Source: Streptomyces sp. Ncost-T10-10d (GTDB lineage Bacteria > Actinomycetota > Actinomycetes > Streptomycetales > Streptomycetaceae). Taken from it: a DNA stretch of 64,000 nucleotides. This document shows positions 32,996 through 41,623 of this stretch, in pieces (position 1 is the first letter of the stretch; every line of letters starts with the position of its first letter). Under the pieces are notes generated by a model. That model was given only the letters and a program-made list of their open reading frames with translations, was not told the origin of the DNA and made no database searches. The position numbers were made by a program, and so were the translations under genes. The stretch is taken from assembly GCF_900091955.1 (NCBI RefSeq), contig NZ_FMDF01000227.1, forward strand, positions 170,430 through 234,429, in the 5' to 3' direction.

Positions 32996-34774
32996 TCATG
33001 CCTGTCCGGCGATCGGGTTCTTGAGCGTGCCGATCAGCTGCAGTGCCCCCGACGGATCGGTCAGATCGACCATCTGCTTGTTGTTCCGCAGCTGCAGCCG
33101 GTTCAGGCAGGACAGTGCGAACTCCTGCGCGAACATGTCGTACTGCTTGAACTTCTCGGCGAGCCGGGGCACCGACTCCTGGTACCCGGTGACGCATTGG
33201 GCGACCGTCCGCCAGAACGTCTCCTCGTCGAGCACACCCTCGTTCGCCAGCCCCGCACCGAGGAAGCGCAGGAAGCAGTCGAAGACATCGGTGAGGACCG
33301 AGAGCAGTTTCATGTCCTCGGGAACCTCGGCGCGGATCCGCTCGACCTTCGGCGGCAGCACCGCGTCCGGGTCCATGACCGCGATCTCCTCGGCGATGTC
33401 CTTGAAGACGGTGCGGCGTACGACCCCGTCCTCGACGACCAGGATGACGTTCTCGCCGTGCGGCATGAACACCAGGTCGTACGCGTAGAAGCTGTGCAGC
33501 ACCGGCACCAGGTACGCGTCCAGGTAGTGGCGCAGCCACACCGCGGGAGCCAGCCCCGACTCGGCGATCAGCGCACCGGCGACGGAGCCGCCCTCGTGGT
33601 CGGTGTGGAGCAGCGAGGCCATGGTCGCGACCCGCTCACCGGGGGCCAGGCCGGGGACGGGGCTCTCCCGCCACAGCGCGGCGAGCATTTTCAGGTACGG
33701 GGAGCTCTTGGCGGTGGCCGCCTCGTACGTCCGGTGGTGGTAGCCGATGGCCGCCCGCTCCCGGATGATCGAGAAACGGGCCTCGCGCAGCAGCTCGTCG
33801 CGCTCGATCAGCTCGGCCAGCCAGTCGTTGATCGCGGGGGTGGCCTCCATGTACGCGGCGGACAGCCCGCGCATGAAGCCCATGTTGAGGACGGACAGCG
33901 CCGTTTTGACGTAATGGCGGTCCGGGTTGCTGGTGTTGAAGAAGGTACGGATGGACTGCTGTGCCAGGTATACGTCGTCGCCTTCGCCCAGGCAGACCAG
34001 ATGGTGCTGCGCGAGTTCCCCGGCGAAGGTGACGGCCAGCTTGTTCCACCACTGCCAGGGGTGGACGGGGATCAGCAGGTAGTCGTCGAGGTCGAGCCCG
34101 AGGCCGGTCATCGTGGCCGCGAACCGGGTCAGGGTCTCCTCGCCCAGCTCGCCCGCGATCAGCGTCCCGTAGTCGAGACCGGTGCCCGCGGTGAAGGTGG
34201 CGCGGTCGCGGCGGGCGGCGAGCCAGACCAGACGGATCCCGGCTGCCGCCTCGGGGGCGTACGCCCGGTACTCGTCCACCCCGAAGCCGAGCCGCCCGTT
34301 GTTGGCGACGAAGCAGGGGTGGCCCTCGGTCATGCCGGTCTCGATCGCCTGGAACCCGGCACGGACCAGCTCGGCGGAGGTGACGGGCGGCTTGGTCAGC
34401 TTGTACGCGGTGCCGGCCAGGGTGGAGGAGATCTCCTCCAGGTAGACCGGAAGGACCTCCGCGGAGAGGCCGAGCGTGGAGCGCAGCTCGACGAAGAACT
34501 CGCTCGCCTCCAGAGGCAGTTCCGAACCGTGCCGATGACGGGTGATCGAGTCGGCCTCGACCTGCCAGTGATCGAGGGCGTAGATCCGCGCGGTGAAGCG
34601 GTACTCGGTCGCCGCGTCGTCGCTGCGCACCGAGTAGCGGTCGTCGCCGAGCGGTGCGGGAGCCAGCAGCCGCTCGTGGCTGAACTCGGCGAGCGCCTTG
34701 CGGATCAGCAGCCGGTTGGCGGTGGCCCAGCGCTCAGGGGTGAGATGGGCGACGCTGTCGATGACGGGGGACAT
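32996..34774 (-). CDS. desD: desferrioxamine synthetase (NIS synthetase)
   Basis: A 592-residue NRPS-independent siderophore synthetase (IucA/IucC type). It adenylates succinyl-hydroxycadaverine units, joins three and closes the macrocycle of desferrioxamine E. Family landmarks: GHPCFVANNGRLGFG, IPVHPWQWW, SIRTFFNTSNPDRHYVKTALSV, RHYLDAYLVPVLHSFYAYDLVFMPHGENVILV. ATG 34774 overlaps the desC stop by one base. Last gene of the des operon. Confidence 0.96.
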   Translation of the reverse strand: MSPVIDSVAHLTPERWATANRLLIRKALAEFSHERLLAPAPLGDDRYSVRSDDAATEYRFTARIYALDHWQVEADSITRHRHGSELPLEASEFFVELRSTLGLSAEVLPVYLEEISSTLAGTAYKLTKPPVTSAELVRAGFQAIETGMTEGHPCFVANNGRLGFGVDEYRAYAPEAAAGIRLVWLAARRDRATFTAGTGLDYGTLIAGELGEETLTRFAATMTGLGLDLDDYLLIPVHPWQWWNKLAVTFAGELAQHHLVCLGEGDDVYLAQQSIRTFFNTSNPDRHYVKTALSVLNMGFMRGLSAAYMEATPAINDWLAELIERDELLREARFSIIRERAAIGYHHRTYEAATAKSSPYLKMLAALWRESPVPGLAPGERVATMASLLHTDHEGGSVAGALIAESGLAPAVWLRHYLDAYLVPVLHSFYAYDLVFMPHGENVILVVEDGVVRRTVFKDIAEEIAVMDPDAVLPPKVERIRAEVPEDMKLLSVLTDVFDCFLRFLGAGLANEGVLDEETFWRTVAQCVTGYQESVPRLAEKFKQYDMFAQEFALSCLNRLQLRNNKQMVDLTDPSGALQLIGTLKNPIAGQA

Positions 34775-35319
34775 CAGGCGCCACCCCCGGTCGCTGCGGC
34801 GAACTGTTCCCGTGTGCAGGCGCTGAGCAGGGCGTTCTTCTCCGGCTTGGCCATCTCGCCCAGCACTTCGAAGCCGACGGCCTTGTTGAGGGCGTGCACC
34901 GCGCTGTTGCGTACATCGGGTTCGACGACGACCCGGCGTACGGACGGGTCGGCGAACAGCGTCCGCATCACGGTGGTGATCACACCGAGCGTGAAGCCGT
35001 GCAGCGGCGTGTCGGTCGGGGCGACCAGGAAGTGCATCCCGATGTCGCCGGGCTCGGCGTCGTACAGCCCCTTGAGCTCGACCTCGGTGGGGTCGTACCG
35101 CTCCATCAGGAAGGCGGGCTCCCCGTCGTACAGCCCGATGAACGCGTCGTGGTGCGGGTGGGCGGCGATCGCCATGTACTCCCGCTCGACGTCCTGGAGT
35201 TCCGCGTCGCCCATCAGCCAGAAGGAGGCCTTGGGGTGGGTGACCCAGCCGTGCACCAGTCCGGCGTCGGCGAGGGGGTCCAGCGGGCGGGTGGTGAAGG
35301 TGCTGAGGTCGTGGGTCAT
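34774..35319 (-). CDS. desC: N-hydroxycadaverine acyltransferase
   Basis: A 181-residue GNAT-type acyltransferase (IucB/RhbD-like) that transfers succinyl or acetyl from CoA to N-hydroxycadaverine. Motifs: GWVTHPKASFWLMGDA, IGLYDGEPAFLMERYDP, DIGMHFLVAP and VVVEPDVRNSAVHALNKAVGFE. Its ATG overlaps the desB stop as ATGA. Coupled translation with both neighbours should keep enzyme ratios fixed. Confidence 0.95.
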   Translation of the reverse strand: MTHDLSTFTTRPLDPLADAGLVHGWVTHPKASFWLMGDAELQDVEREYMAIAAHPHHDAFIGLYDGEPAFLMERYDPTEVELKGLYDAEPGDIGMHFLVAPTDTPLHGFTLGVITTVMRTLFADPSVRRVVVEPDVRNSAVHALNKAVGFEVLGEMAKPEKNALLSACTREQFAAATGGGA

Positions 35320-36593
35320 ACGGCGAACTCCTGGAAGGCGATGGACTTCTCGATCGGGTAGTACTCGCGGCCGAGCAGTTCGCCGATGATGTACGCGTTG
35401 CGGTAGGCACCCATGCCCAGGTCGGGTGAGGTGATCGAGTGGGTGTGCGTGCCCGCGTTCTGCAGGAAGACGCCGTGCCCGGTGGTGTCGATGGAGTAGT
35501 TGCGGGCCACATCGAAGCGGCCGCGGCCGTCCCGGCGCAGTCGGTCGTGGATGCCCTCCAGGAACGCCGGTGCGCGGTAGCGGTAGCCGGTGGCGAGGAT
35601 CAGGCCCTCGGTGGTGAGGGTGTAGTCCTTGTCCTGCTCCTCCTGGTGCAGCCCCAGCGTGTACGTACCGCTGCTCTCCTCGTAGCTCACGTTGTCCAGC
35701 GAGGAGTTGGCGAGAAGCCGGGTCGGGACGGGGCCGGGCAGGTTCTTCTGGTAGAGCAGATCGAAGATCGCGTCGATCAGCTCTCCGTCGATGCCCTTGA
35801 AGAGGCCCTTCTGTCCGGATTCCAGCCGGTAGCGGGTCTCCTCGGGCAGCGCGTGGAAGTAGTCGATGTACTCCGGGGAGGTCATCTCCAGCGTCAGCTT
35901 GGTGTACTCCAGCGGGAAGAAACGCGGCGAGCGCGTCACCCAGTTCAGCCGATAGCCGTGCACATCGATCTCGGAGAGCAGGTCGTAATAGATCTCGGCC
36001 GCGCTCTGCCCACTGCCGACGAGGGTGATGGACTCCTTCGCCTGGAGAGCCGCCTTCCCTTCCAGGTAACGGGAGTTGTGCAGATAGTCGCCGCCCAGGC
36101 CCTGGCAGGCATCCGGGATGTACGGGGGAGTGCCGGTGCCGAGCACGAGCCGTCGGGCCCGGAAGACGCCGCCGGTGGCCGTGCGGACGGTGTAGAGCGC
36201 GGTGCCCCCGTCGTACGTGACCGACTCGACGGTCTCGTCGAAGCGGATGCTGCTCAGTCTGGCGGCGGCCCAGCGGCAGTAGTCGTTGTACTCGGTCCGC
36301 AGCGGGTAGAAGTTCTCCCGGATGTAGAAGGAGTACAGCCGCCCGCGGTCCTTCAGATAGTTCAGGAAGGAGTACGCAGAGGTCGGATCGGCCATCGTGA
36401 CCAGGTCCGACATGAACGGCGTCTGGAGATGGGCCCCTTCGAGGAACATCCCGGAGTGCCATTCGAAGTCCGGCTTGGACTCCAGGAACACCCCGTTCAG
36501 CTCGTCGATCGGCTCGGTCAGACAGGCGAGCCCGAGATTGAACGGGCCGAGCCCGATACCGATGAAGTCGTGGGGTTCAGGAAGCGCGGTCAA
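35316..36593 (-). CDS. desB: cadaverine N-monooxygenase
   Basis: A 425-residue flavin N-hydroxylating monooxygenase (lysine/ornithine hydroxylase family). FAD site GIGLGPFNLGLACL near the N-terminus, LQTPFMSDLVTMADPTSAYSFLNYL, NADPH site VGSGQSAAEIYYDLL in the middle and ATGYRYRAPAFL near the end. It starts with TTG, with GGGAG upstream, and overlaps desA by 17 bases. It converts cadaverine to N-hydroxycadaverine. Confidence 0.95.
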   Translation of the reverse strand: MTALPEPHDFIGIGLGPFNLGLACLTEPIDELNGVFLESKPDFEWHSGMFLEGAHLQTPFMSDLVTMADPTSAYSFLNYLKDRGRLYSFYIRENFYPLRTEYNDYCRWAAARLSSIRFDETVESVTYDGGTALYTVRTATGGVFRARRLVLGTGTPPYIPDACQGLGGDYLHNSRYLEGKAALQAKESITLVGSGQSAAEIYYDLLSEIDVHGYRLNWVTRSPRFFPLEYTKLTLEMTSPEYIDYFHALPEETRYRLESGQKGLFKGIDGELIDAIFDLLYQKNLPGPVPTRLLANSSLDNVSYEESSGTYTLGLHQEEQDKDYTLTTEGLILATGYRYRAPAFLEGIHDRLRRDGRGRFDVARNYSIDTTGHGVFLQNAGTHTHSITSPDLGMGAYRNAYIIGELLGREYYPIEKSIAFQEFAV

Positions 36594-38025
36594 GGGAGTC
36601 TCCCAGGTACTGCTCGGCGTGGCCGGAGATCAGGTCGAGTACCGCGGCGATGTCCTGCGCGGTTGTTTCGGGGTTGAGCAGGGTGAACTTCAGGTACTGG
36701 CGGCCGCCGACCTTCGTACCGGCGACGACGGCCTCACCGGAGGCGAAGAGCGCCTTGCGGGCATGGAGATTGGCCCGGTCGATCTCGGTGGGCGCGGTGA
36801 CGCCGGACGGGATGTGGCGGAACACCAGCGTGGACAGCTGGGGCTCGACGACGACATCGAATCGCGGGTCGGCGGCGAGCAGCCGCCAGCCCTCGGCGGC
36901 CAGGTCGCAGACCTCGTCGAAGAGCTCGCCGATGCCGTCGGCGCCCATGACACGCAGCGTCATCCACAGTTTCAGGGCGTCGAATCTGCGGGTGGTCTGG
37001 AGCGACTTGTCCACCTGGTTGGGGATGCGTTCGACGGCCATGCGCTGCGGGTTGAGGTACTCGGCGTGGTACGTGGCGTGGCGCAGTGTCGCCCGGTCCC
37101 GGACCAGTACGGCCGAGGAACTCACCGGCTGGAAGAAGGACTTGTGGTAGTCCACGGTGACCGAGTCGGCGTGCTCGATGCCGTCGAGGAGGTGGCGGCG
37201 CCGACGGGAGGCCAGCAGGCCGCAGCCGTACGCGGCGTCGACATGCAGCCAGGTGGAGAACTGCCGGCAGAGCGCGGCGATTTCGGGCAGCGGGTCGATG
37301 GAGCCGAAGTCGGTGGTGCCCGCGGTGGCGACGACGGCCATCGGTACGGCGCCTTCGGCGACGCACTGCTCCAGGGCGCGGGCCAGCGCCACGGTCTGCA
37401 TGCGCTTGTTGTGGTCGACGGGGACGGCGATGACCGAGTCCGGTCCCAGACCGAGGAGTTTCGCCGACTTCTGGACACTGAAGTGGCTGCATTCGGAGGT
37501 GAAGACGCGCAGCCGGGTGAAGTGGTGCGGCGGCGTCTTGGCCTCTTCCCGGGCGAGCAGCAGGGCCTGCAGATTGGACTGCGTACCGCCGCTGGTGAAG
37601 ATGCCGTCCGCGGCCGGTCCGAGGCCGATCCGGGCCGCGGTCCAGTCGATCAGGCGGCGCTCGATCAGGGTGCCGCCGGCGCTCTGGTCCCAGGTGTCCA
37701 GGGAGGAGTTGACGGCCGAGAGCACGGCTTCGCCGAGGACGGCGGGGATGACGACCGGGCAGTTGAGGTGGCCCAGGTAGCGGGGGTGGTGGAAGTAGAC
37801 GGCGTCACGGAGATAGACGCTGTCGAGCTCGTCGAGGGCGGCGGACGCATCGCCCAGCGGCCGGTCCAGATCGATCGCGTCAACGACGGGAGTGAGCTCG
37901 TCGACGGAGACTCCGGTGAACGGCCGGTCTGTGGCGGCGAGTTTGGCTGCGACCCGTTCGACTCCTGCGGTCACGGAGCGCCGGTAGTGCTCCGCGGTCG
38001 TGTCGTTGAGCAGGTGCGAACGCAT
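36577..38025 (-). CDS. desA: lysine decarboxylase of desferrioxamine synthesis
   Basis: A 482-residue PLP-dependent group II decarboxylase making cadaverine from lysine. TSGGTQSNLQALLLAR, HVDAAYGCGLL and the PLP lysine in DYHKSFFQP are clear. ATG at 38025 has GGGAGGA seven bases upstream and gives the length of known DesA (about 480); the longer ATG at 38058 is less likely. First gene of desABCD, behind an iron box. Confidence 0.95.
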   Translation of the reverse strand: MRSHLLNDTTAEHYRRSVTAGVERVAAKLAATDRPFTGVSVDELTPVVDAIDLDRPLGDASAALDELDSVYLRDAVYFHHPRYLGHLNCPVVIPAVLGEAVLSAVNSSLDTWDQSAGGTLIERRLIDWTAARIGLGPAADGIFTSGGTQSNLQALLLAREEAKTPPHHFTRLRVFTSECSHFSVQKSAKLLGLGPDSVIAVPVDHNKRMQTVALARALEQCVAEGAVPMAVVATAGTTDFGSIDPLPEIAALCRQFSTWLHVDAAYGCGLLASRRRRHLLDGIEHADSVTVDYHKSFFQPVSSSAVLVRDRATLRHATYHAEYLNPQRMAVERIPNQVDKSLQTTRRFDALKLWMTLRVMGADGIGELFDEVCDLAAEGWRLLAADPRFDVVVEPQLSTLVFRHIPSGVTAPTEIDRANLHARKALFASGEAVVAGTKVGGRQYLKFTLLNPETTAQDIAAVLDLISGHAEQYLGDSLDRAS

Positions 38026-38098
38026 GAAGGGGTCCTCCCGGACGCGGGGAAACTTCATCGGCCCTCAGGGCAGAAGGAGGGGGCGAGGACTCGATGTT

Positions 38099-38125
38099 GA
38101 AGTTAGGTTAGCCTAACCTAACTTC
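38099..38125. promoter_or_regulatory. iron box (DmdR1/DtxR-type) upstream of desA
   Basis: Core TTAGGTTAGCCTAACCTAA (38103-38121) matches the DmdR1 iron box; four more bases pair on each side, giving a perfect 27-base inverted repeat. Iron-loaded DmdR1 would repress desABCD. Confidence 0.93.
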
Positions 38126-38257
38126 ACATCAAGTTGTTCCTCGCCTCCGGGGGGACGCAGAGGTTGTCCGGTTTACGCGTACGGGGTGGCCGCTTCCGGC
38201 CTGCGGGCGGGGAGTTCGGGGTGTGCGGCGCACGGTCCGTGCCCTGCCGCCTTCCGG

Positions 38258-39109
38258 CTACGCGTCCGCGGTGGCCGCCGCCTCGCGCAGCTGCTCCTCG
38301 CTCATCCCGCGACGCCAGTACCCGACGAACGTCACGCGCCTGCGGTCGAGCCGGCGCTCCTGTACGAGATGGCGGCGCAGCGCCCGCACCTGTGACGACT
38401 CGCCCGCGATCCAGACGTACGGCGTCCCCTCGGGCAACTCGGCCGCCCGGACGGCCTCCAGGCCGACGGGTGCGCCTTCGTCCCGCACGAGCCAGGTGAT
38501 CCGGGCCCTGGCCGCGGTGTTGAGGGCCTGGCGGTCCTCGGTGTGCTGGACCTCCAGCCAGACCCGGGCCTTCATGCCGGACGGCAGCCACTCCAGGGCG
38601 GCGGATGCGGCGGGCAGCGCGGTCTCGTCGGCCCAGATCAGTACCCAGTCGGTGTCCTGCGGAGGGCGGAAGCGTACGGCGGTGTTGTCCTCGATGGCCG
38701 GGCCCAGTGCTTTGAGCGGATCGCCGGGGGAGGCGGCGGCGGCCCAGCGGCACGCGGGCCCGCCGTCCTCGTGCAGCGCGAAGTCGATGTCGATCTCGGT
38801 CGCCCCGTCGTGAGTGCGGCGCTGGGTGCGCACGGTGTACGAGCGCATGACGGCCCGTACGTTGTCCGGAAGGGCGCGCCAGGCGGCGAACCAATTGCCC
38901 TCATCATCGACCGGAACGACTGGTTCCGGCTGTCCTGGGTGCGGCAGGAACAGTGACAGGCTCTGGTCGCGCCCTCCGGCGGCGAAGCCGTCGAGTCCCG
39001 GGCCGCCGAAGGTGACCCGGAGCATGGAGGGTCCGAGTCGCCGGGTCCGCAGGACGGTCAGGCCGAAGAGCCGGAAGGGGGTGATGGGGGGTGCGACGGA
39101 CGTCGTCAT
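38258..39109 (-). CDS. desF: siderophore-interacting protein (ViuB/SIP-type ferric-siderophore reductase)
   Basis: A 283-residue FAD-dependent ferric-siderophore reductase. SIP N-terminal barrel: GPSMLRVTFGGPGLDGF, MRSYTVRTQRR (FAD-binding R-x-Y-T), and DIDFALHEDGGPACRWAAAASPGD; C-terminal FIGSY-like VTFVGYWRRGMSEEQLRE. It reduces Fe(III)-ferrioxamine in the cytoplasm to free iron. It has its own iron box. The name desF follows the position next to desA in S. coelicolor. Confidence 0.88.
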   Translation of the reverse strand: MTTSVAPPITPFRLFGLTVLRTRRLGPSMLRVTFGGPGLDGFAAGGRDQSLSLFLPHPGQPEPVVPVDDEGNWFAAWRALPDNVRAVMRSYTVRTQRRTHDGATEIDIDFALHEDGGPACRWAAAASPGDPLKALGPAIEDNTAVRFRPPQDTDWVLIWADETALPAASAALEWLPSGMKARVWLEVQHTEDRQALNTAARARITWLVRDEGAPVGLEAVRAAELPEGTPYVWIAGESSQVRALRRHLVQERRLDRRRVTFVGYWRRGMSEEQLREAAATADA

Positions 39110-39170
39110 ACGGGGGCTCCTCCCAGGAACCGGAGGCGAAGCCGGGAACCGGCCGCCGGTATGTTCGAAG

Positions 39171-39189
39171 GAAGGTTAGCCTAACCTCA
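39171..39189. promoter_or_regulatory. iron box upstream of the siderophore-interacting gene
   Basis: Minus strand TGAGGTTAGGCTAACCTTC, with the invariant GGTTAGGCTAACC core of DmdR1 boxes, 62 bases before the start codon. It links the reductase to the same iron control as desABCD. Confidence 0.9.
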
Positions 39190-39218
39190 TTGAACATTCG
39201 AGGGTGCCCCGAGGCCGC

Positions 39219-39578
39219 TCACCAGACGAGGACCCCGCCGCCCACGGCCCGGGCCCGCAGGGCCGCGGCGGTGATGTTGGCCAGCCGGGCCGCCACGTAG
39301 TCCCGCCGGTCGCCCCCGTCTCCGGCCAGCGCTGCGGCGTTTCGGTGCAGCAGCTCGCACTCTTCGAGGAAGTCGTCGATGTCCTCCGGCTCCACGTGCA
39401 GATTGCCGGTGGCCAGCTCGGGGAAGAACCGGGCGCCGAGTGCCCGTGCGGTCTTCGACCCCCACAGCGTGGTCCGGCAGACCTCGGTCCCGGCCATGTT
39501 GCTGCCGTCCTCGGGGTCGTCGAGGAGATGCGACTGGCAGTCCTCGTCGTAGATGAACGTATGCACCGTCAGCGTCAT
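39219..39578 (-). CDS. hypothetical protein coupled to an acetyltransferase
   Basis: A 119-residue protein: beta-type start TLTVHTFIYDEDCQSHLLDD, then GTEVCRTTLWGS and acidic ELATGNLHVEPEDIDDFLEECELL, ending in an Ala-rich helix. No domain recognised. ATG overlaps the GNAT stop as ATGA, so the two form a pair that sits where desE is found in S. coelicolor. Confidence 0.7.
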   Translation of the reverse strand: MTLTVHTFIYDEDCQSHLLDDPEDGSNMAGTEVCRTTLWGSKTARALGARFFPELATGNLHVEPEDIDDFLEECELLHRNAAALAGDGGDRRDYVAARLANITAAALRARAVGGGVLVW

Positions 39579-40216
39579 GCCCCGAATTCCTTCCGGCAGT
39601 CGTCGAGCCCCTCGACCGTCACCTCGACGGCCCGGTACGCCTCCCAGCGGGCACGGTCCAGCCGCAGCCGCTGCAGAGTGACGGGCGCACCCCGTACCGC
39701 GGCGACCTCCAGTCCGTCCGGCAGATATCCGAGCCGGCGCGAGACACCCAGCGAGCGCGGGTTGTCGGTCATGGCGGCCGAGACCGCGGTCCGGGCCCCG
39801 AGTCCGGCGAAGGCGAGATGCAGGGCGGCGGCCCGCATCTCGGTGCCGATGCCCTGCCCCTGGTGAGCCAGACCCAGCCACGAGCCGGTGCCGACCTCGC
39901 CGGTCACGGCGAAGTCCTTCGCCATCACATCCTGTCGCCCGACCACCTTGCCCTCGTGCAGCACGGCGAGGCTCAGCGCCCAGTCCCGTACGGACCAGTT
40001 GGCGACGGTGGCCAGCACATGCTGGAACACGGCCCTGCCGCGCTCGGCGGGCGACGCGTCGGTCCACGGAACCGTGAACGGCATGTCGGCCCGCAGGTGC
40101 ACCCCGTCCGCAGCGACCGATGCGAGATCGTCCAGCAACTCCAGGTCCGGGAGCCGGAGTTCCAGGCGCGGCGTGCGGAGGCGGAGCCCGTACAGGGGCC
40201 AGTGCTGCGGATTCAT
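39575..40216 (-). CDS. GNAT-family N-acetyltransferase (RimJ/RimL-like)
   Basis: A 213-residue acetyltransferase. LRTPRLELRLPDLELLDDLA is the RimJ/RimL start; GEVGTGSWLGLAHQGQGIGTEMRAAALHLAF carries the acetyl-CoA binding Q-G-x-G-x-G/T loop; AAMTDNPRSLGVSRRLGYLPDG is the usual C-terminal block. It may acetylate a small molecule or protein N-terminus. The 210-base gap behind it contains the terminator of the fadE4 operon. Confidence 0.9.
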   Translation of the reverse strand: MNPQHWPLYGLRLRTPRLELRLPDLELLDDLASVAADGVHLRADMPFTVPWTDASPAERGRAVFQHVLATVANWSVRDWALSLAVLHEGKVVGRQDVMAKDFAVTGEVGTGSWLGLAHQGQGIGTEMRAAALHLAFAGLGARTAVSAAMTDNPRSLGVSRRLGYLPDGLEVAAVRGAPVTLQRLRLDRARWEAYRAVEVTVEGLDDCRKEFGA

Positions 40217-40329
40217 GTACGGACTCTGCCGCGCTGGTCCGTGCCCTGTCGAACGGATTGCGCCCCTCTGGCAGCGGTTCAAGGGCCCGTCGGGGTGATC
40301 GACGGACTGGAGGGAGAGGGCATACGGTT

Positions 40330-40375
40330 GGGGCGGGCCCGGAACTCCAGCCTCCTGGAACCCTCGGCCCGCCCC
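40330..40375 (-). terminator. hairpin downstream of fadE4
   Basis: GGGGCGGGCC pairs with GGCCCGCCCC over a 26-base internal segment that can itself fold. It is 3' of the acyl-CoA dehydrogenase stop. Confidence 0.55.
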
Positions 40376-40427
40376 TCCAGAGCCGGGGCCACCCCGAACG
40401 CAGGCCGCCCCGTACGTCATCGCCGAG

Positions 40428-41594
40428 TCAGGCCGGCAGCCCCAACTCCCTCGCGATCAGCATCCGCTGCACCTCGCTCGTGCCCTCGCCGATCTCCAGA
40501 ATCTTGGAGTCGCGCCACATCCTGGCCACCGGGTACTCGTTCATGAAGCCGTAGCCGCCGTGGATCTGGGTCGCCTCGCGGGCGTTGTCCACCGCGACCG
40601 TCGACGAGTACAGCTTGGCGATCGCGGCCTCCTTCTTGAAGGGTTCGCCCGCCACCAGGCGCGACGCCGCGTCGCGCCAGCCGATGCGGGCCATGTGGGC
40701 CCGCATCTCCATGTCCGCGATCTTGAACTGGATGGCCTGGTTGGCGCCGATCGGCCTGCCGAAGGCCTGACGCTCCTTGGCGTACTTCACCGACTCGTCC
40801 ACGCATCCCTGCGCCAGGCCCGTGGACAGGGCGGCGATGGCGATACGGCCCTCGTCCAGGATGCGCAGGAACTGGGCGTAGCCGCGGCCCTCCTCGCCCA
40901 GCAGGTTCGCCAGGGGCACGCGGACGTCGGCGAAGGACAGTTCGCGGGTGTCCGAGGCGTTCCAGCCGACCTTGGAGTACGGGGCGGCGACCGTGAAGCC
41001 GGGGGTGCCGGACGGCACGATGATCGAGGAGATGAGCGGGGCGCCGTTCTCCTTGTGGCCGGTCACCGCCGTGACCGTGACCAGCGCCGTGATGTCCGTA
41101 CCGGAGTTGGTGATGAAGCACTTGGAGCCGTTGATCACCCACTCGCCCGTGGCCTCGTCGCGTACCGCCGTCGTGCGGGTGCCGCCCGCGTCCGAGCCGG
41201 CGTCCGGCTCGGTCAGACCGAACGCGCCGAGCGCCTCGCCCGAGCAGAGCTTGGGCAGCCACTGCCGCTTCTGCTCCTCCGTACCGAAGTGGTAGACCGG
41301 CATCGCACCGAGCGAGACCCCGGCCTCCAGCGTGATCGCCACGGACGAGTCGACCCGGGCCAGTTCCTCCAGGGCGATCCCCAGCGCGAGGTAGTCGCCG
41401 CCCATCCCGCCGTACTCCTCCGGGAACGGCAGCCCGAACAGCCCCATCCGTCCCATCTCGCGCACGATCTCGTACGGGAACTCATGGCGCTCGTAGAAGT
41501 CCCCGATCTTCGGGGCGATCACATCGTGTGCGAACTCCTCGACGGTGCGACGCAGTTCCTCGTGCTCGGCGGTCAGCCGGTGGTCCAGGGACAT
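40428..41594 (-). CDS. fadE4: acyl-CoA dehydrogenase of the acc-hmgL operon (isovaleryl-type)
   Basis: A 388-residue FAD acyl-CoA dehydrogenase. GAFGLTEPDAGSDAGG and CFITNSGTD are the FAD/substrate motifs, QIHGGYGFMNEYPVAR the C-terminal signature and GEGTSEVQ the region of the catalytic base. Its place after accD1-accA1-hmgL indicates oxidation of a branched short-chain acyl-CoA such as isovaleryl-CoA. ATG 41594 has GGAG 11 bases upstream. Last gene of the operon. Confidence 0.92.
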   Translation of the reverse strand: MSLDHRLTAEHEELRRTVEEFAHDVIAPKIGDFYERHEFPYEIVREMGRMGLFGLPFPEEYGGMGGDYLALGIALEELARVDSSVAITLEAGVSLGAMPVYHFGTEEQKRQWLPKLCSGEALGAFGLTEPDAGSDAGGTRTTAVRDEATGEWVINGSKCFITNSGTDITALVTVTAVTGHKENGAPLISSIIVPSGTPGFTVAAPYSKVGWNASDTRELSFADVRVPLANLLGEEGRGYAQFLRILDEGRIAIAALSTGLAQGCVDESVKYAKERQAFGRPIGANQAIQFKIADMEMRAHMARIGWRDAASRLVAGEPFKKEAAIAKLYSSTVAVDNAREATQIHGGYGFMNEYPVARMWRDSKILEIGEGTSEVQRMLIARELGLPA

Positions 41595-41623
41595 GGTGGG
41601 TGTCACTCCTTGTGGGACTGTGT

